A DNA stretch of 64,000 nt, taken from contig NW_025813484.1 of assembly GCF_021976095.1 (NCBI RefSeq), positions 5,134,622 to 5,198,621 of the forward strand, read 5' to 3'. The notes below the pieces were generated by a model that made no database searches, was not told the origin of the DNA, and saw only the letters and a list, made by a program, of their open reading frames with translations. Positions 49,318 to 61,294 of this stretch are shown here, piece after piece. Numbering within the stretch: the first letter of the stretch is position 1; each line of letters opens with the position of its first letter. The DNA is from Xenia sp. Carnegie-2017. Lineage: Eukaryota > Cnidaria > Anthozoa > Malacalcyonacea > Xeniidae. The position numbers and the translations under genes are program-made.

Positions 49318-49723
49318 TGTGGCCACAAAGGCCACAAAATGAATGAATGCAAGAAAAGTAATGACAAAAATGAAATAACATTTCTTTCATGACCATTGTA
49401 ATTGACAATTATATACTTTTTTTGTAGAGTTTAATCATTATGAGAAGAATTAAGTTTGATTGACCTAGTGATAAAACATCAGCTGATTAGATGGTTGAAA
49501 ACTTCAAGTTGCATGCATTATTGTTAACAGAAATAAGCTAATGACACAAACAAATAAAAAGTGTCATGAACTACAACTTCCTTATGAATATTTAACAGGA
49601 AGACGTTGCTACATATGCAAAAGATTGGGCCATGTTGCCAAGCAGTGTAGGGAGGAAACCCACCAGTCAAAAAGCGTGCTGAACAATTGCAGCAACTGTA
49701 CAATAAACCTAACAAGGAAATAA
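49318..49723 (+). CDS. Two CCHC zinc-knuckle exons within element C
   Basis: The first knuckle reads CYNCGHKGHKMNEC at about 49320-49370, the second CYICKRLGHVAKQC at 49605-49655, both exact C-x2-C-x4-H-x4-C. They lie on the same strand as the THAP exons. Acceptor-like aatgaag and attgttaacag precede them. Whether they splice to the THAP exons is not shown by sequence alone. The last exon ends at a stop at 49723. Confidence 0.6.
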
Positions 49724-52348
49724 ATTTTAAATATTTTTTTGACATTTAGTCATCTTTAGCAGAAATACAAAAGATTATTTATTGTTTTTCTCAAAACTTC
49801 ATTAAAAGAAAATTCTTATTGCAAAATATGTTGTGTAACTTAGTCTGATTTCACTATATACATTACCACATGACATAAATATGACTATAGAGTACTCTTT
49901 AAGAGTTAAGTAAAGAACAAATTCTGAAGAAGAGATGAAATGTGAATCAAAACAAGACATGAACTGTAAAATTTCGATTTATTTCAAAGTCATCCACAGA
50001 CAGAATGATAATCAAACCATGCATACATATATTAAGAAATGGTTTCTTAACACGGGACTTAAGGCTAGCAAAGAATTACAACTCTTCTCTTAAATTACAA
50101 TACACTCATTCCACCAGTCTGGTCTCTTGTTTCAATTCATCCTTTTAAAATATGACAGCTCTTCCAACTCCGCTTTCGTAAATATCAAACTATTTAATTT
50201 CTATTGCTTGACTTTCGTTACTTAATTCATTCATTGTAAATATATATGTGTATGCATGGTTTGGATTATCATTCTGTCTGAGGATGACTTTGAAATAAAT
50301 CGAAATTTTACAGTTCACTTCGCGTTTTGTTTTCATTCACATTTTTTTCATCTCGAGATATCTCGTTTCTTCAGAATTTGTTTTTTACTATCTTTTTTTA
50401 AATTGTCGGCTGGACATGGCTTTAAGACTTTCTCCTTACCTTGAAAAGAGACCACATCGTCCACATCGTCCACATCGTCCACATGTACATTAGACACGAC
50501 GTTTAAAAACGTTCAAACGCAGCCAACAAAGAGTTCTTTCGTACATAGTTTATAGTTAATATCTTTCCTCGTAGGAGCCGATAACTGGAAAGCTAGGTTG
50601 ACTCGCTGTTACGAATTGTAGGTTTTTATCGTGATTTTCATCAAAAAATTGCTTGCCGAATCCCAAATACACATATACATTTTCCTCACTCTTTCATCAG
50701 GAGGGAGTGGGAAATTGTGAAATTTTCGGAAAAGCGGTCAATTTCGGTAAATCTCAGCGGCAACGGACGAAATCCGCCATTTTTTTGGCGTCACCAGATA
50801 TCTAAGGCCGCGCTTGAGATAGCCGCTCCAGTTATTATAGAACTCAATGGGTGAAACGCGTGGCATATTTTCAGTGCGCATGCGTTAGGTCCGCCATTAC
50901 TCTGGGCAGTAACTTGACGCTGGCGTACTATAAAATAATATTGGAAAAGTGCGATTTCGGGATAATAATCGCCTAAAACGCAAACTGTTTTGGAAGATCA
51001 TGGAATTTTGTGACAAAACGTGAAAGAAATAAGGTGAGAGACCATTATTTAATTGCTAGCAAGTCCGTAAAGGTTTTTTATTGGTAAAAATTACATGTTT
51101 CAATGTAGGGTGTTTATGTTACTGCTATAGAGTTGTCAGTATGTTAGGTGAATAGAAGTCCAGAAGTAAAATCTCTTGCGTTTTCGTCCTTTCTGAATTA
51201 TAAATTTCAAACTTTTGAGATGTTATTATAAATATATTATTTAAAACACAAACTTGTCAGAGTTTTACTTGTACCAACGCTGTAATATTTCAGGTTGCAA
51301 CTTGCCAACTTGCTGAACTATAAATCAAGTTAATCAACCAGCTAACCAAGTAATCCAATAATGATTCATGATGCTTGTGTGTGAATTATAACTGATAATA
51401 ATTTGCAACATTCAGTTTCAAACCATGGAGGGTTTGTTTATCATTTTAAGCATGAGTGAAATGTTAATATGTTAATAGTTGGGCATTTTTAATACCAAAT
51501 GTAGTTTTAGTGAGGTATACACTCTGTTTGCCTTATTTATAAATTTTGCCTTGTTGTGATTTGTGCTCTATTAAATTTATTACAAATAGTTATGATTTAT
51601 TTTCTGATATTTTTTTCTAGTTGTTATTTTGGCATTCAGTTCTCAAGTGAGGATTATGTTGCAAGTGTCTTGTGTTATGTAGTTTTAGTATGTTGGATTA
51701 GATTTTAGTGGCTACTTGTTGCAGTAGCATGTTAAACTTTGTTTGTTAAATTCTATTACGTTTTTATTATGATTTGGTGGTTTTTGTAAGGGTGCTTTAT
51801 TAAACATTGATCACAATTTCTTCAGCTTAATTGTTTAGTATGCCAATATTTATAGAGAAATTAGCATTTCTTCTGCACCCCCATCTAGCTTAAGCTAGGA
51901 GGGCTGCACACCCCTCTCTTATATCCATCTCTGAATAAAGTTGTCATTAAATTTTTTAAATGTAAATATGTGTACTGAATTGCTGTATTTTATTCTGTAC
52001 ATTCTATTGCATGAAATGCACACATTCTAAATTTAAATTGTTTTGTGTTAAAGATTTTTGTGCACCATGTAAATCTTTAATGACAAAGACATGTTTTTAG
52101 CCTTGTAACCATTAAGAAAATATAATATTTATTATATTGCTGTTATTTTGTACATATTTTTCACTCAGAAATGTCTTTATCAAAATAAGTTTCCAATGTT
52201 ATTCAATTCTCAAATCGCCCAAAGCATTGTATATTGGGTTTGCTGTGGATCTTTCTCACGTGTGCGTCTCTACTGCAACTTTTTGATTCGAGATTATAAA
52301 GTTGTACTTTTTCCAAAGCTATTTTTAACTGTTTTCGAATTACAAGGA

Positions 52349-52826
52349 GCCAAATGTTGCTACCAACATAATGAGGGAAAATGCCATTGCATATGTGTCT
52401 GGTTTTCTTCTAATGAAGAGTTTCAAACTCCACTCTTGTCTGAAATGCACCAATGCTCTTTCATCTACAGAACTGGATGATAGCAGAAAGTTATTCTGCC
52501 ACTTTAAAGCATTCGATGAAAAGAAATCTGATTTAGGAGGACTACAATCACCATCTTCTCCTTATCTGGAATACATCATTAAACTTGAAGACACATTTAT
52601 TAAGACGTTTTCTGTCTACACAAAGAGCGATGGTGTTGGTCAAAGTATATTAGACACCGTCAAGTCCATACCAAAGGAATTTGATTGCTGTACGGAATTC
52701 CTATTTGAGTTCTTGCAGAAACTTTTTGTAAGAATGCGTATTTATTACGCCATAAAATTTGCGAACCGCATATTCGCAACAACTAAAAAGAAAGACAGAA
52801 AGTACATTAAAGTCACACACCTTTGA
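52349..52826 (+). CDS. C-terminal part of a P/THAP9-type transposase (element A)
   Basis: After acceptor gaattacaag: EPNVATNIMRENAIAYVSGF, then LHSCLKCTNALSS, matching the ENALAYIAGY...C-x2-C region near the C-terminus of P-element and THAP9 transposases. It ends with a stop at 52826. The catalytic core was not found between 50858 and 52348, where only stop-rich AT sequence lies, so this copy is not autonomous. Confidence 0.65.
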
Positions 52827-53439
52827 GGGCTTTGCGCATATAATTTTTTGTCCTTTATAAAACTAAATTGAAAACAAAAGCATTTTATATCACAATACTA
52901 TATTTAACATGTAATACATCCAAGTTCATTTAAGTTCTCAGGACTTGTGAACCTCAGAACCTGTTCAAGCTTTCCGACTGAATTTCGCTATAAATATATT
53001 AAATAAATGCATTTGTTAAATGATATATACAAAATACTTGCCTTTTTATTTCAATTTCTTTCAAAAAGATGCCAAAAACAGCCAACAGCTCAAAAAATCT
53101 ACATTTTAACCCACTTTACGGCTTCCACTCCATATATTTTCATAGTTAATGTTGTACACTTTACTGGCCAGAGTAATGGCGGCCGTCACATTTCCGGTAT
53201 GCGCGAAACAAACTGCGCGCCACGCTTACATCAAAGGTTACCGACGCGAGTTGCCCTTCTATTATTCTCTATTCTATGCTACTTGTATACGTCTTGTCGT
53301 GAGGAAAGGAAAGAACGACTTTGAGAAAATTTTTTCTTTAATCCTACTCATCAAGGCGCAAATTTCTTGCTGAGAAACTTCAGAAGGACATTTCACTTCT
53401 AAGAGGTAAGTCAATAATAAATTTAGCCATATTTTGTTT

Positions 53440-54560
53440 GTTTGCGACTTTTTTGTAGCGTATATTATGTCTCAAGATAGACCAGAATCACCGGCTTCTG
53501 AGCACGCGGCCTCCTGTTCTTTTACAAACAGTGAAGCAAATTTTCTTTCAGTGCTCACAGCAATACAGGCAAGTATGTCACAAACCAATGACTATTTAAA
53601 GGGTATATTTGAGGAACGCAGGACCGTCGAGATACGGTCTCATGATAGCAACACGGCATACTTAGATGAAACCGAAAATGGCGCGCAACCAGCTCCAAAG
53701 AGAGCAAAGTACGCCCTAAAGTCTGGGCACAGTCTTGAGAGCAATGACCCGTTAATAATAGAGCAAAATGCTTTAAATGTTAATCATAAATTTAACAAAT
53801 CTGACGAACAACCTGATGAGATTTCTGACACGTTGAGTATATTTGGGAGGCAGAATTTCAGGAGATACATGATGAGGTTGACAATGACAATCTTCTCGAA
53901 AATATAGCTCAAGTTTTGTCTTCTAAATAGCAAACTGGGCCTCCTATTACAGCGTCTCTCGCGAAATTTGGATTAATTCCAAACTTGCAGATGTAATCTA
54001 TACAAATTTACTGCTTTCCCCAATGGACTCTTTTCTTGCCCTAAGAAAGTTCACTTAACTTTTCAAACCCGTACTAACTTCGCTACGGATGAAAGGGCAC
54101 ATTGTTTTAGTTTATATTGATGGCTTATTTCTAATGGGTCGCACATATGACCGCTGTATTGATAATGTCGTTGAAACATTAATATTATTAGAGAAACTTG
54201 ATTTTGTCATCCACCCTAGTAAGTTGGTATTTATTCCAACCCAATAAATAGTTTTTCTTGGTTTTCTAATCAATTCACAAACAATGACAGTACGACTTAC
54301 AACTGAGAAAAAAGGCAAACTTATGTCCCTTACTACAACATTGCTGGCTTCTGAGGTAATTGACATAAGATCTGTTGCCCAAGTAATAGGCCATATGGTA
54401 TCAAGTTTTCCTACCATAGAATATGGACCACTTTACTATCGCAAACTTGAAAGAGATAAAACCATAGCATAGTTAGGCTAAGCTTATGGAGACTGTGCCC
54501 CCCCTGCCTGTACGCTTAGTAGAATATATGAAATATTGGCATTGTGAAAAGGTCTTCTTG
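53440..54560 (+). mobile_element. DIRS-like retroelement fossil
   Basis: An N-terminal gag-like part (MSQDRPESPASEHAAS..., with KRAKYALKSG) is followed by a reverse-transcriptase region with YIDGLFLMGRTYDRC, FVIHPSKLVFIP and VAQVIGHMVSSFPTIEYGPL, typical of tyrosine-recombinase retroelements of the DIRS type. No recombinase or terminal repeats were found. It is broken, with at least three interruptions and large parts missing, and old. Confidence 0.75.
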
Positions 54561-54589
54561 AATTAAAAAGGGCCTAAAATATTTATAGT

Positions 54590-54910
54590 ACACCTTACTT
54601 TCACAATCCTGACTCCTATGCTTGTATAAAACTTCACACAATCTTATTGGAATTTTTATTTAATACATACGCTATAGGTACGCAAAGCAACAACAACCTA
54701 TAACCTTTCTGTTAGGTTTTGATAAAGAAACATTAGCAGTGCTGTTTCTTTCAAGTTAAAATCTTTACCATCATTTGATTATGAGTTCTAAGCGGAAATA
54801 TGGGGAGGCTCTCAGTGATGAAAACTCAGAACAAACTCAAAGAGCATTACCTGATAATCTCATGATGTCAAGTACGCAAATCCAACGCCATGATTTTATT
54901 CAAGGTAGGC
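54590..54910 (+). pseudogene. Degenerate tandem copy of the GTPase gene's 5' exon
   Basis: Aligns to 55185-55480: both have cacaatctt(a/c)ttgga, ctgttag-gttttgataaag, cagt...tctt(t/a)cc-atcat and aaatccaacgcc(a/c). The copy lacks the P-loop part and is not open. It shows that the locus arose by local duplication. Confidence 0.6.
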
Positions 54911-55274
54911 TTGCTAAATATTATTTCGCTCTTTTGCAAATGTTATATTTGACAATTTTTCGGCATAAGATTTTTCTTTCAAAGTACGACACAAGTAAAA
55001 AATTTTTAATTTAAGAAAATATTTTAAAGTTTCAAAATTTTTAGTAATACAAAAGTTCAAAAATTGAAATGTGCAACTTGCTATGGCGTAGCCCGTCACC
55101 AAGTTTGGTCAATTGAAGTTAAATGATAATTACAGTGGTCAAAAAAGCCATTTATAAAATGTAAATACTATTTTGCTTAGGTAGAATTTACACAATCTTC
55201 TTGGAAAGTTTATTTTGTAAATACATTGAATACGCATTTCATAACAACAATGCTCAACACAGATATTTAAGCGA

Positions 55275-58200
55275 ATGGTGTTTTTGTTAGATTTTGATAA
55301 AGATATGGACAGTAACGATTCTTCTCAGTTAAAGCCTTTACCATCATCTAAAGATGAATTTATGGCAGAATTATATGAGGTTATCGAAATGGATGATGAA
55401 AATTTAGAACAAAACCCCAGGGCGTTACTTCTTTATTTCCTAATTTCAAGTGTGGAAATTCAACGCCCTTTTCAATTTGCTATGATATTGCTTGTTGGAA
55501 GTACAGGATGTGGTAAATCATCTACAATAAATCATTTACTGGACACCGGAGATGGAATCCCAGTTGCTGAGACAAATAGTTATGTATCATCTACGAAAAA
55601 AACATCCGAGTATATCATTACTTTTGACGAACCGAAGTATGAAGTGAGTGATTTAGTTTTGAGTGTTATTGATACACCTGGCTTCAACGATGGCGTTGAA
55701 CAAGATGTATGCAATTTTGTATCTGTGAAAAAATACTTTGAAACACATCCCAAATTTCCTTCAAAAACAAAGTTTTATCCAAATCTTGTGTTCATAGTTG
55801 ACAAAGCCAATAATAATAGAATGGGAGTCAATAGCACACTTTCAAAATCCTTGAGAGGTGTCAAGATGTTGGATGTTGTTGACATCAGTCATCCCAATCT
55901 CGTCGTGATTTTAACACATGCTTGTTCTGTTGGTTACAAGAACGTGAGAAAGTGGCACGAGACGATGCAAGAAAAGATAAATTTTGTGTCAGATCTTGTT
56001 TTTAAAATTTTGGGAGTGAGGGCGCCAGTAGTATTGATAGAAAATGATCCTGATGATTATGGACTTGAAAAGGATGGAGATTTCACAATTCTTCCCAATG
56101 GTGAAAGACAACCTCTGAATTTATACAATGCTTGCCTTGGCCTACTAAAGGAAAGGAGAGATAAAGCAGATAAATTTGGCCACATGTTGTTGAATGCTGC
56201 ATTTACACGAAAGAAAAAGGATCGACCAACGAATGGTTATGAAGTTAAAGCCAAAATTGCTGGTGAAGAGCCATTATCAGATGTGGAGTCGAAACTTGTA
56301 AAAGATTTTAGCGAAGCTGCAAGAGGAGGTAGGCTTTGCAAAAATTCTTTCACACTTGCGATAATACGTTTTTCTGGGAGAGCGATATTTTAAGCCTGTT
56401 TTCCACAAGCCACGTATCGTAACGTATCGTAGCAAAACGTAACACGGCGCATGCGTGCTAGTGTATTTGATGGCTAATAGGCGTATCACAATTTTAATAC
56501 GCGTATTAAAAAACAAGTTCGCGTATTGTCAACTTTTTTCGTACGAATCTGTAATACGGATATATTCAACCAATCATAGTCGTTCATTTCACGACAAAAC
56601 AAAATTCATGCTTTCAAAATGGCGTCGCTCGAGGAGCCGTGCATCGAGTTATTTCAAGAAGGGACAGAGGATTCATTAAATAAATCAGATATCAATTTGC
56701 AAGATGCTTCGTTTCTGTCAAATTTAATTGAGGAAATACGTAAATATCCTTGCATATGGAATGTTTCTTTAAAAAGTCACAAAGAAAGACCAAAAAAAAC
56801 TGAAGCCTGGCGTAGGATTTCTACAGCATTGAATGCACCTGGTAAGTTATTCACGAACGAGCTTATACATGATAATGCCATAAGGCAATAAACCCGATAA
56901 TGAACTTTTCTTGTCGCACAGTTCTTATTATATTCAGTAGTTCTTTTGTTGAAGTAAATATTATAAACTATACTGGCAATTAAAATAACTGCTCACCTAC
57001 ATGTAATATATTAATAGGTTAACATTTGGAAGAAGTGCCAAAACATTACATATAATCATATAGTCACTCAATAAAAAAGAATCGTACATCTAATAAATAG
57101 TGGATCCTCCTTTTGTTTTAAATACAGCTTTGCATAACCTTGATAAAAATTGAGCAGTTCTATTTGACTGCCTGTGCATTAATGTTCTTGCTACTACTTT
57201 AAACAGCAATCATATTGTTTACAACAACTATTGATATTATATTTGTTAATTAACTAGTTAATATTGTATTCAAAATTCTATTTGGCTGTAAAATTTACAA
57301 ACATTGGTACTCTACAATCTACATGTGTATAGGTTATAGTATAACATTAAATTTGAAACAGTAAAATTTGTGAGCAGTTTATTTATGAATATTTTACTTT
57401 CAATGTAGAAAGTGCATTGAACAAAGAATTTGACAGACTGAAAGATAACTATCGTCGATGCATTCGCAAAAGAGAGCAATTAACTTGTTCTGGAAGTGGC
57501 TCTACAAAAAAATTGCCCACCTGTGATTATTTTGTGGAGCTATCATTCTTAAGGGATGTAGTAAGTGGGCGGAAAACTGAAAGCAATGTTGAATATGAAA
57601 TCATTGATCCTGTGAAGGTTTCTCAATCAAGTAGTTTGTCATTGGATAATCAATCAAGTGACCAGGTTTTTGAACCCAAAACCAGTCAGAAAGCACGCAA
57701 GCGAAGATCAGACCAAATTGATGACCTCTTAGCCATCAGTCTTGCTAATGATTTATCCAATGTTAGTAAAACTGGTAGTTGTGAGACAAACAATCAACAA
57801 GATGAGGATACACTATTTTGCTTAAGCTTAGTGTCTAGTTTCAAAGGGATGAAGGGAAAAACTAAACAAATGGCTAAGATAAAAGTGCTACAGGTTCTAT
57901 TTGAGTTAGAAGAAGATGAATGAAATTCATTAGCATCACTGACAAATGTATTACAGAACATTCAATTTGCTTTTTTATTTAAAGTTTGTTGTAACAAGTT
58001 ATTTTAAGTTTTTGTTTGTGTCTTATAATATATTGATTTGTTCGAACATGTTTAATAATAAGTCTGCCTTATTAGTTATTTTTGTCAAAACAATTTTCAG
58101 TGGCATGAACAGATTCCCACTGCCATATAACTTGCCCCTCGTTTGACATAAAATACTTTTTGAAAGCTTCTCTAACTTTTTTTGGCATTACGAGAGTAGT

Positions 58201-61200
58201 TGTTTGATCCATCTCTATTAATTGATTGCAAGCCTTTGTCGCCTTGCGTTATTTCTCTCCACCGCCCTGGTTGTGTGCCATGTTTTGTATTTTTGTCAAT
58301 TAGTTCCATGCGAAAATAACTCTCTCCATGAGAGCATGCACCTTCCCTCATGAGATAATTATGAAGGACCACTGCAGCTTGGGTTATCCTGACAACCATT
58401 TCAACTCTAGCATGTATTGCACGTCGAAAAATCCTGAAGCGTGCAGCTAGGATCCCAAAGGCATTTTCTATTGTCCGTCTTGCTCGTGACAACCTGTAAT
58501 TGAACACTCTTTCTGCAATACCTAGAACTTCTCTTGGGTAGGATTTCATTATGTGATGTTGCAGTTGAAAAGCCTCATCTGCTACCATAACATAAGGGCA
58601 TTCTTCCTGGAAACCAGGCAATGATTTTTCACATGGAAAATTCAAACTGTTGTTTTTCACAGCTTCTCCAATTTTGCTGTAAGAAAATATACCACCATCG
58701 CTATTTCTTCCAGCGTCACCTATGTCGACCAGAGTGAATTCGTAGTTGGCGTTGCAAATGGCCATCAACACAATTGAATGATTTTTTTTGTAGTTAAAAA
58801 ACATTGAACCGGAATTTGCAGGGGCCTGCATGACAACATGCTTTCCGTCCAACGCTCCAAGGCAGTGGGGAAAATTCCATTTTATTTCAAATTCTTCAGC
58901 CAATTTAATCCATTCGGACTCAGTTGTAGGTGGCTTTATAAATTTTGCAAGAACAATCCACAGTGCTCTGCAAGTTTTAAAAATGATTCTTCCCACTGTT
59001 GTTGGACTCATTCGATAGTTCATAGCTATGGTTGTTTGACAGTCTCCGGTTGCTAAATATCTCATCGTCACGCAAAGCATCTCAGTTGGTCCAATGCAAT
59101 CTCTAGACACGCAGTTTTTTTTATTTTGGGGGCGACCATAAGTAATAATTCCTCAAATTTGGAAGCGTTCATTCGAAAATACCTGAAAAATAATTCATCA
59201 TCGAACAAACGTAAATCCTGCACCAAAAGATAAAATTCTCCTTTAGTTTTTCTTTCTTGATAAAGCTTTCGAATCCAATATGATTTTTTATATTTATCTT
59301 TCTTCATTCGTCTACTTAAAAGTAAAAGCAAGCGAGTTTTTTTGCTGAGAGGACCCATAACAATAATATTTGTATTGTTTTTGAACTTTGGCGGGAAAAT
59401 AGTACTACGCGTTGTGCCGAACAATGGAAAACGTTCAACGTATCTGTACTTGCTACGATACGTTACGTTTTGCTACGATACGTTACGATACGTGGCTCGT
59501 GGAAAACAGGCTTTACTGTAGAGTACTACGTATCTAAGTATGAACTTAACTTAAAAAAAATTCTCAAGTCTCAAGATTTCTTATAATACAAGAATACGTT
59601 CCATTAAAATGTGCAAGACATTGTTGTCGTTAGGAATTATTGTTTTAAGAAACTGTGATTTTTATTTTGAGAATTTTATTCATGAAATGAAAATATATTT
59701 TTGTGTAGAGAAAATAACTTACTCCTTGTTGTACATAAACAATAGAAATGTTTAAACCTATGTTTGGTAGCTTTTTTGGAAAGTCGTTCATACAGTAAAT
59801 CTTTATTCAAAGGTTTTACCAACTCACTTGTCTCGCGTGCAATGCAGTATATTTCTGAGAGCAACATTCAAGAAGAGTCTGTGAAAAAGGAACTTTTAGA
59901 GCTGGTGGTAACTATGAATTCGATGGGATTATCGGATGATTCAAAATTGAGGAGTATAACAATTAGTGAAATCAACTGTCGTCATGGCGACGATATCACT
60001 GAACATGGCCTTCAAATGTTGGAAAAGAAATTTGGGATAAAATGTGCCGAATCATTTTTTCCAGGTATTTTTAAATGGCTTTATCTTAAATTGTTCTAAT
60101 AGTTAATTCTAAACAATTATAGCTAATCCAATTCATAGCATATTATTGAATACTTATTTCATCGTATGTATGGTGAATAAACGTAATTTCTAAAAACTTG
60201 ATGTTTGTTTATTGTAGCTGAATTTATTGGTCAGGGATACAACCTTGTCACGGACGACTTTGTTTCATCTCGGGTTTTGAAACTATCCCTCGTTGATAAT
60301 AAACAATTTGGCTTTAAAGTTCCTGAATGTGCACAAATATTAAAGTCAAATGAAACTGTAGTTTACGAAATACATCGACATAGGAATGAAAGTTCCATTA
60401 AATCGCGCCTTCAAGCCTTGGGCCTAAATGTGAGCATGACACCAAGTATATTGAAGATGGTTCCAGAACTTGATGTAAATCTCAGCTTGGAACGTCAGAA
60501 AAATGACTTGGGATCTTCAACCAATACGAAGATGTTGATAGAAGTGAGATTAGCAATGATAAATGTTGGGGAATTTGATTCGACGAAAATTAGTTTTGAT
60601 GATGTGTTTAGATCTGCTGTGAAAAATCTACCAAGTAAAAATATCAAGAACGAGAAAGTGATAAAGGAGTTCATGGATTTTTTCAATAGATTCGGTCAGT
60701 TTATCGTCACGTCTGCTTATGTTGGGGGATCAGTTGAATTTGACAGTCGTGATGATAAGATGGAATTGTCAAACCAAGATGGAAACAGTGTTGACGGTGG
60801 TATTGGTGCATGTAATGAAAAAATTTCTGGTGAACGACAAGCATCAGCGAACCAAGAAAGAAAAATTTTTGAAAACTACATCCACTAAATGGAAAGGAGG
60901 GCGTTTAGACTTGCAAGATAAAGAAAAAATCTCGGAATGGAAGACATCTGTTGCTAATGATCCAGTGTTTTTAAAAAATATACTAACATTGCAGCCCATT
61001 TATACGTTAGTTGGAATGATTGATGAAAAGAAAGGAAATCTTACCAAGGAAGCTTTCCAAAAAATTTTTCAGATTGACATTTCAAATCTTTACAATAATG
61101 ATTTGTCAAAAGCAAATTTGCAAATTGAAACCAAAGAAAAGCATCAAGAAAAAAGAAATTCCAATACAAGGTTGGAGTGGACGAGAGAGCCGGATAGTAG

Positions 61201-61294
61201 TGGATTTTGGAAAATATATGATATTCTTAAAAGGCTTTTATCATTTATTGATGTTTTCGATGTCTACGGGACATTGGTTCGATTCATTTCATAA
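55275..61294 (+). CDS. AIG1/GIMAP-like GTPase joined to a MACPF region
   Basis: The first exon (to 56328, donor GGAG|GTAGGC) encodes a P-loop GTPase with G1 GSTGCGKSS (residues 75-83, counted from 55275), G3 DTPG (133-136) and VVILTHAC at the G4 place. This is the AIG1/GIMAP-septin class, often tied to innate defence. The next exons are 59771-60064 (AFLESRSYSK...) and from 60218, in phase. The latter region has the MACPF/perforin signature FNRFGQFIVTSAYVGGS and, further on, EWKTSVANDP and LQPIYTLVGM, typical of the MACPF C-terminal half. The MACPF region does not read as one frame here (about one break), so the copy may be decayed or hit by an assembly error. The true start may lie upstream, since gttag at about 55290 looks like an acceptor. 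Confidence 0.7.
56619..57923 (+). CDS. MADF-BESS protein of the Harbinger element
   Basis: Exon 1 56619-56841 (MASLEEPCIELFQEGTED...LIEEIRKYPCIWNVS) and exon 2 57409-57923, spliced GCACCTG|gtaagt ... caatgtag. The joined protein has a MADF domain (PCIWNVS...AWRRISTAL...LKDNYRRC) and a C-terminal BESS-like segment (EDTLFCLSLVSSFKGM...KIKVLQVLFE). It is the accessory DNA-binding factor paired with Harbinger transposase. Confidence 0.85.
58172..59424 (-). CDS. Harbinger transposase (HARBI1-like), one frameshift
   Basis: Minus-strand DDE transposase in two overlapping frames, 59424-59120 and 59110-58172. The join falls at an 8-T run (59115-59122). The family order LLMVAPKIKK-CVSRDCIGP-TMRYLATGD continues across it, so it is a one-base length change or a read error. 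Catalytic parts are intact: GALDGKHV, VDIGDAGRNSDGG, VADEAF and RARRTIENAFGILAAR. Related to the vertebrate HARBI1 nuclease. The second frame ends SNNYSRNAKKS. Confidence 0.93.

Larger units (their letters stand above)
47984..50849 (+). mobile_element. P-type element (element C) with THAP and zinc-knuckle exons
   Basis: Inverted ends cattgagttctataataact (33 bp, continuing ggagcggctatct), flanked by ggtgaaac at 47976-47983 and 50850-50857. Subterminal atggcgg and caacggacg tracts are also inverted. It carries a THAP gene and two CCHC exons. No DDE-type catalytic region was recognised inside its ends. Confidence 0.85.
46111..53278 (+). mobile_element. P-type DNA transposon (element A) hosting a nest
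   Basis: Inverted ends catagaatagagaataatag... (continuing aagggcaactcgc, 33 bp or more), with a duplicated ctacttg directly outside both ends (46104-46110 and 53279-53285). The subterminal gccgccattactctgg is also inverted (about 50892 and 53165). Removing the nested insertions leaves about 2.5 kb that encodes only the C-terminal part of a THAP9/P-element-type transposase, so A is incomplete. Confidence 0.85.
56393..59512. mobile_element. Near-intact PIF/Harbinger element in the GTPase-MACPF intron
   Basis: 3120 bp with about 50-bp inverted ends (agcctgttttccac(a/g)agcca, continuing cgtatcgtaacgtatcgtag) and TTA duplicated at 56390-56392 and 59513-59515. It contains a plus-strand MADF/BESS gene and a minus-strand DDE transposase, converging. 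It starts 65 bp after the GTPase exon donor. One length change in an 8-T run is the only visible damage. Confidence 0.95.
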
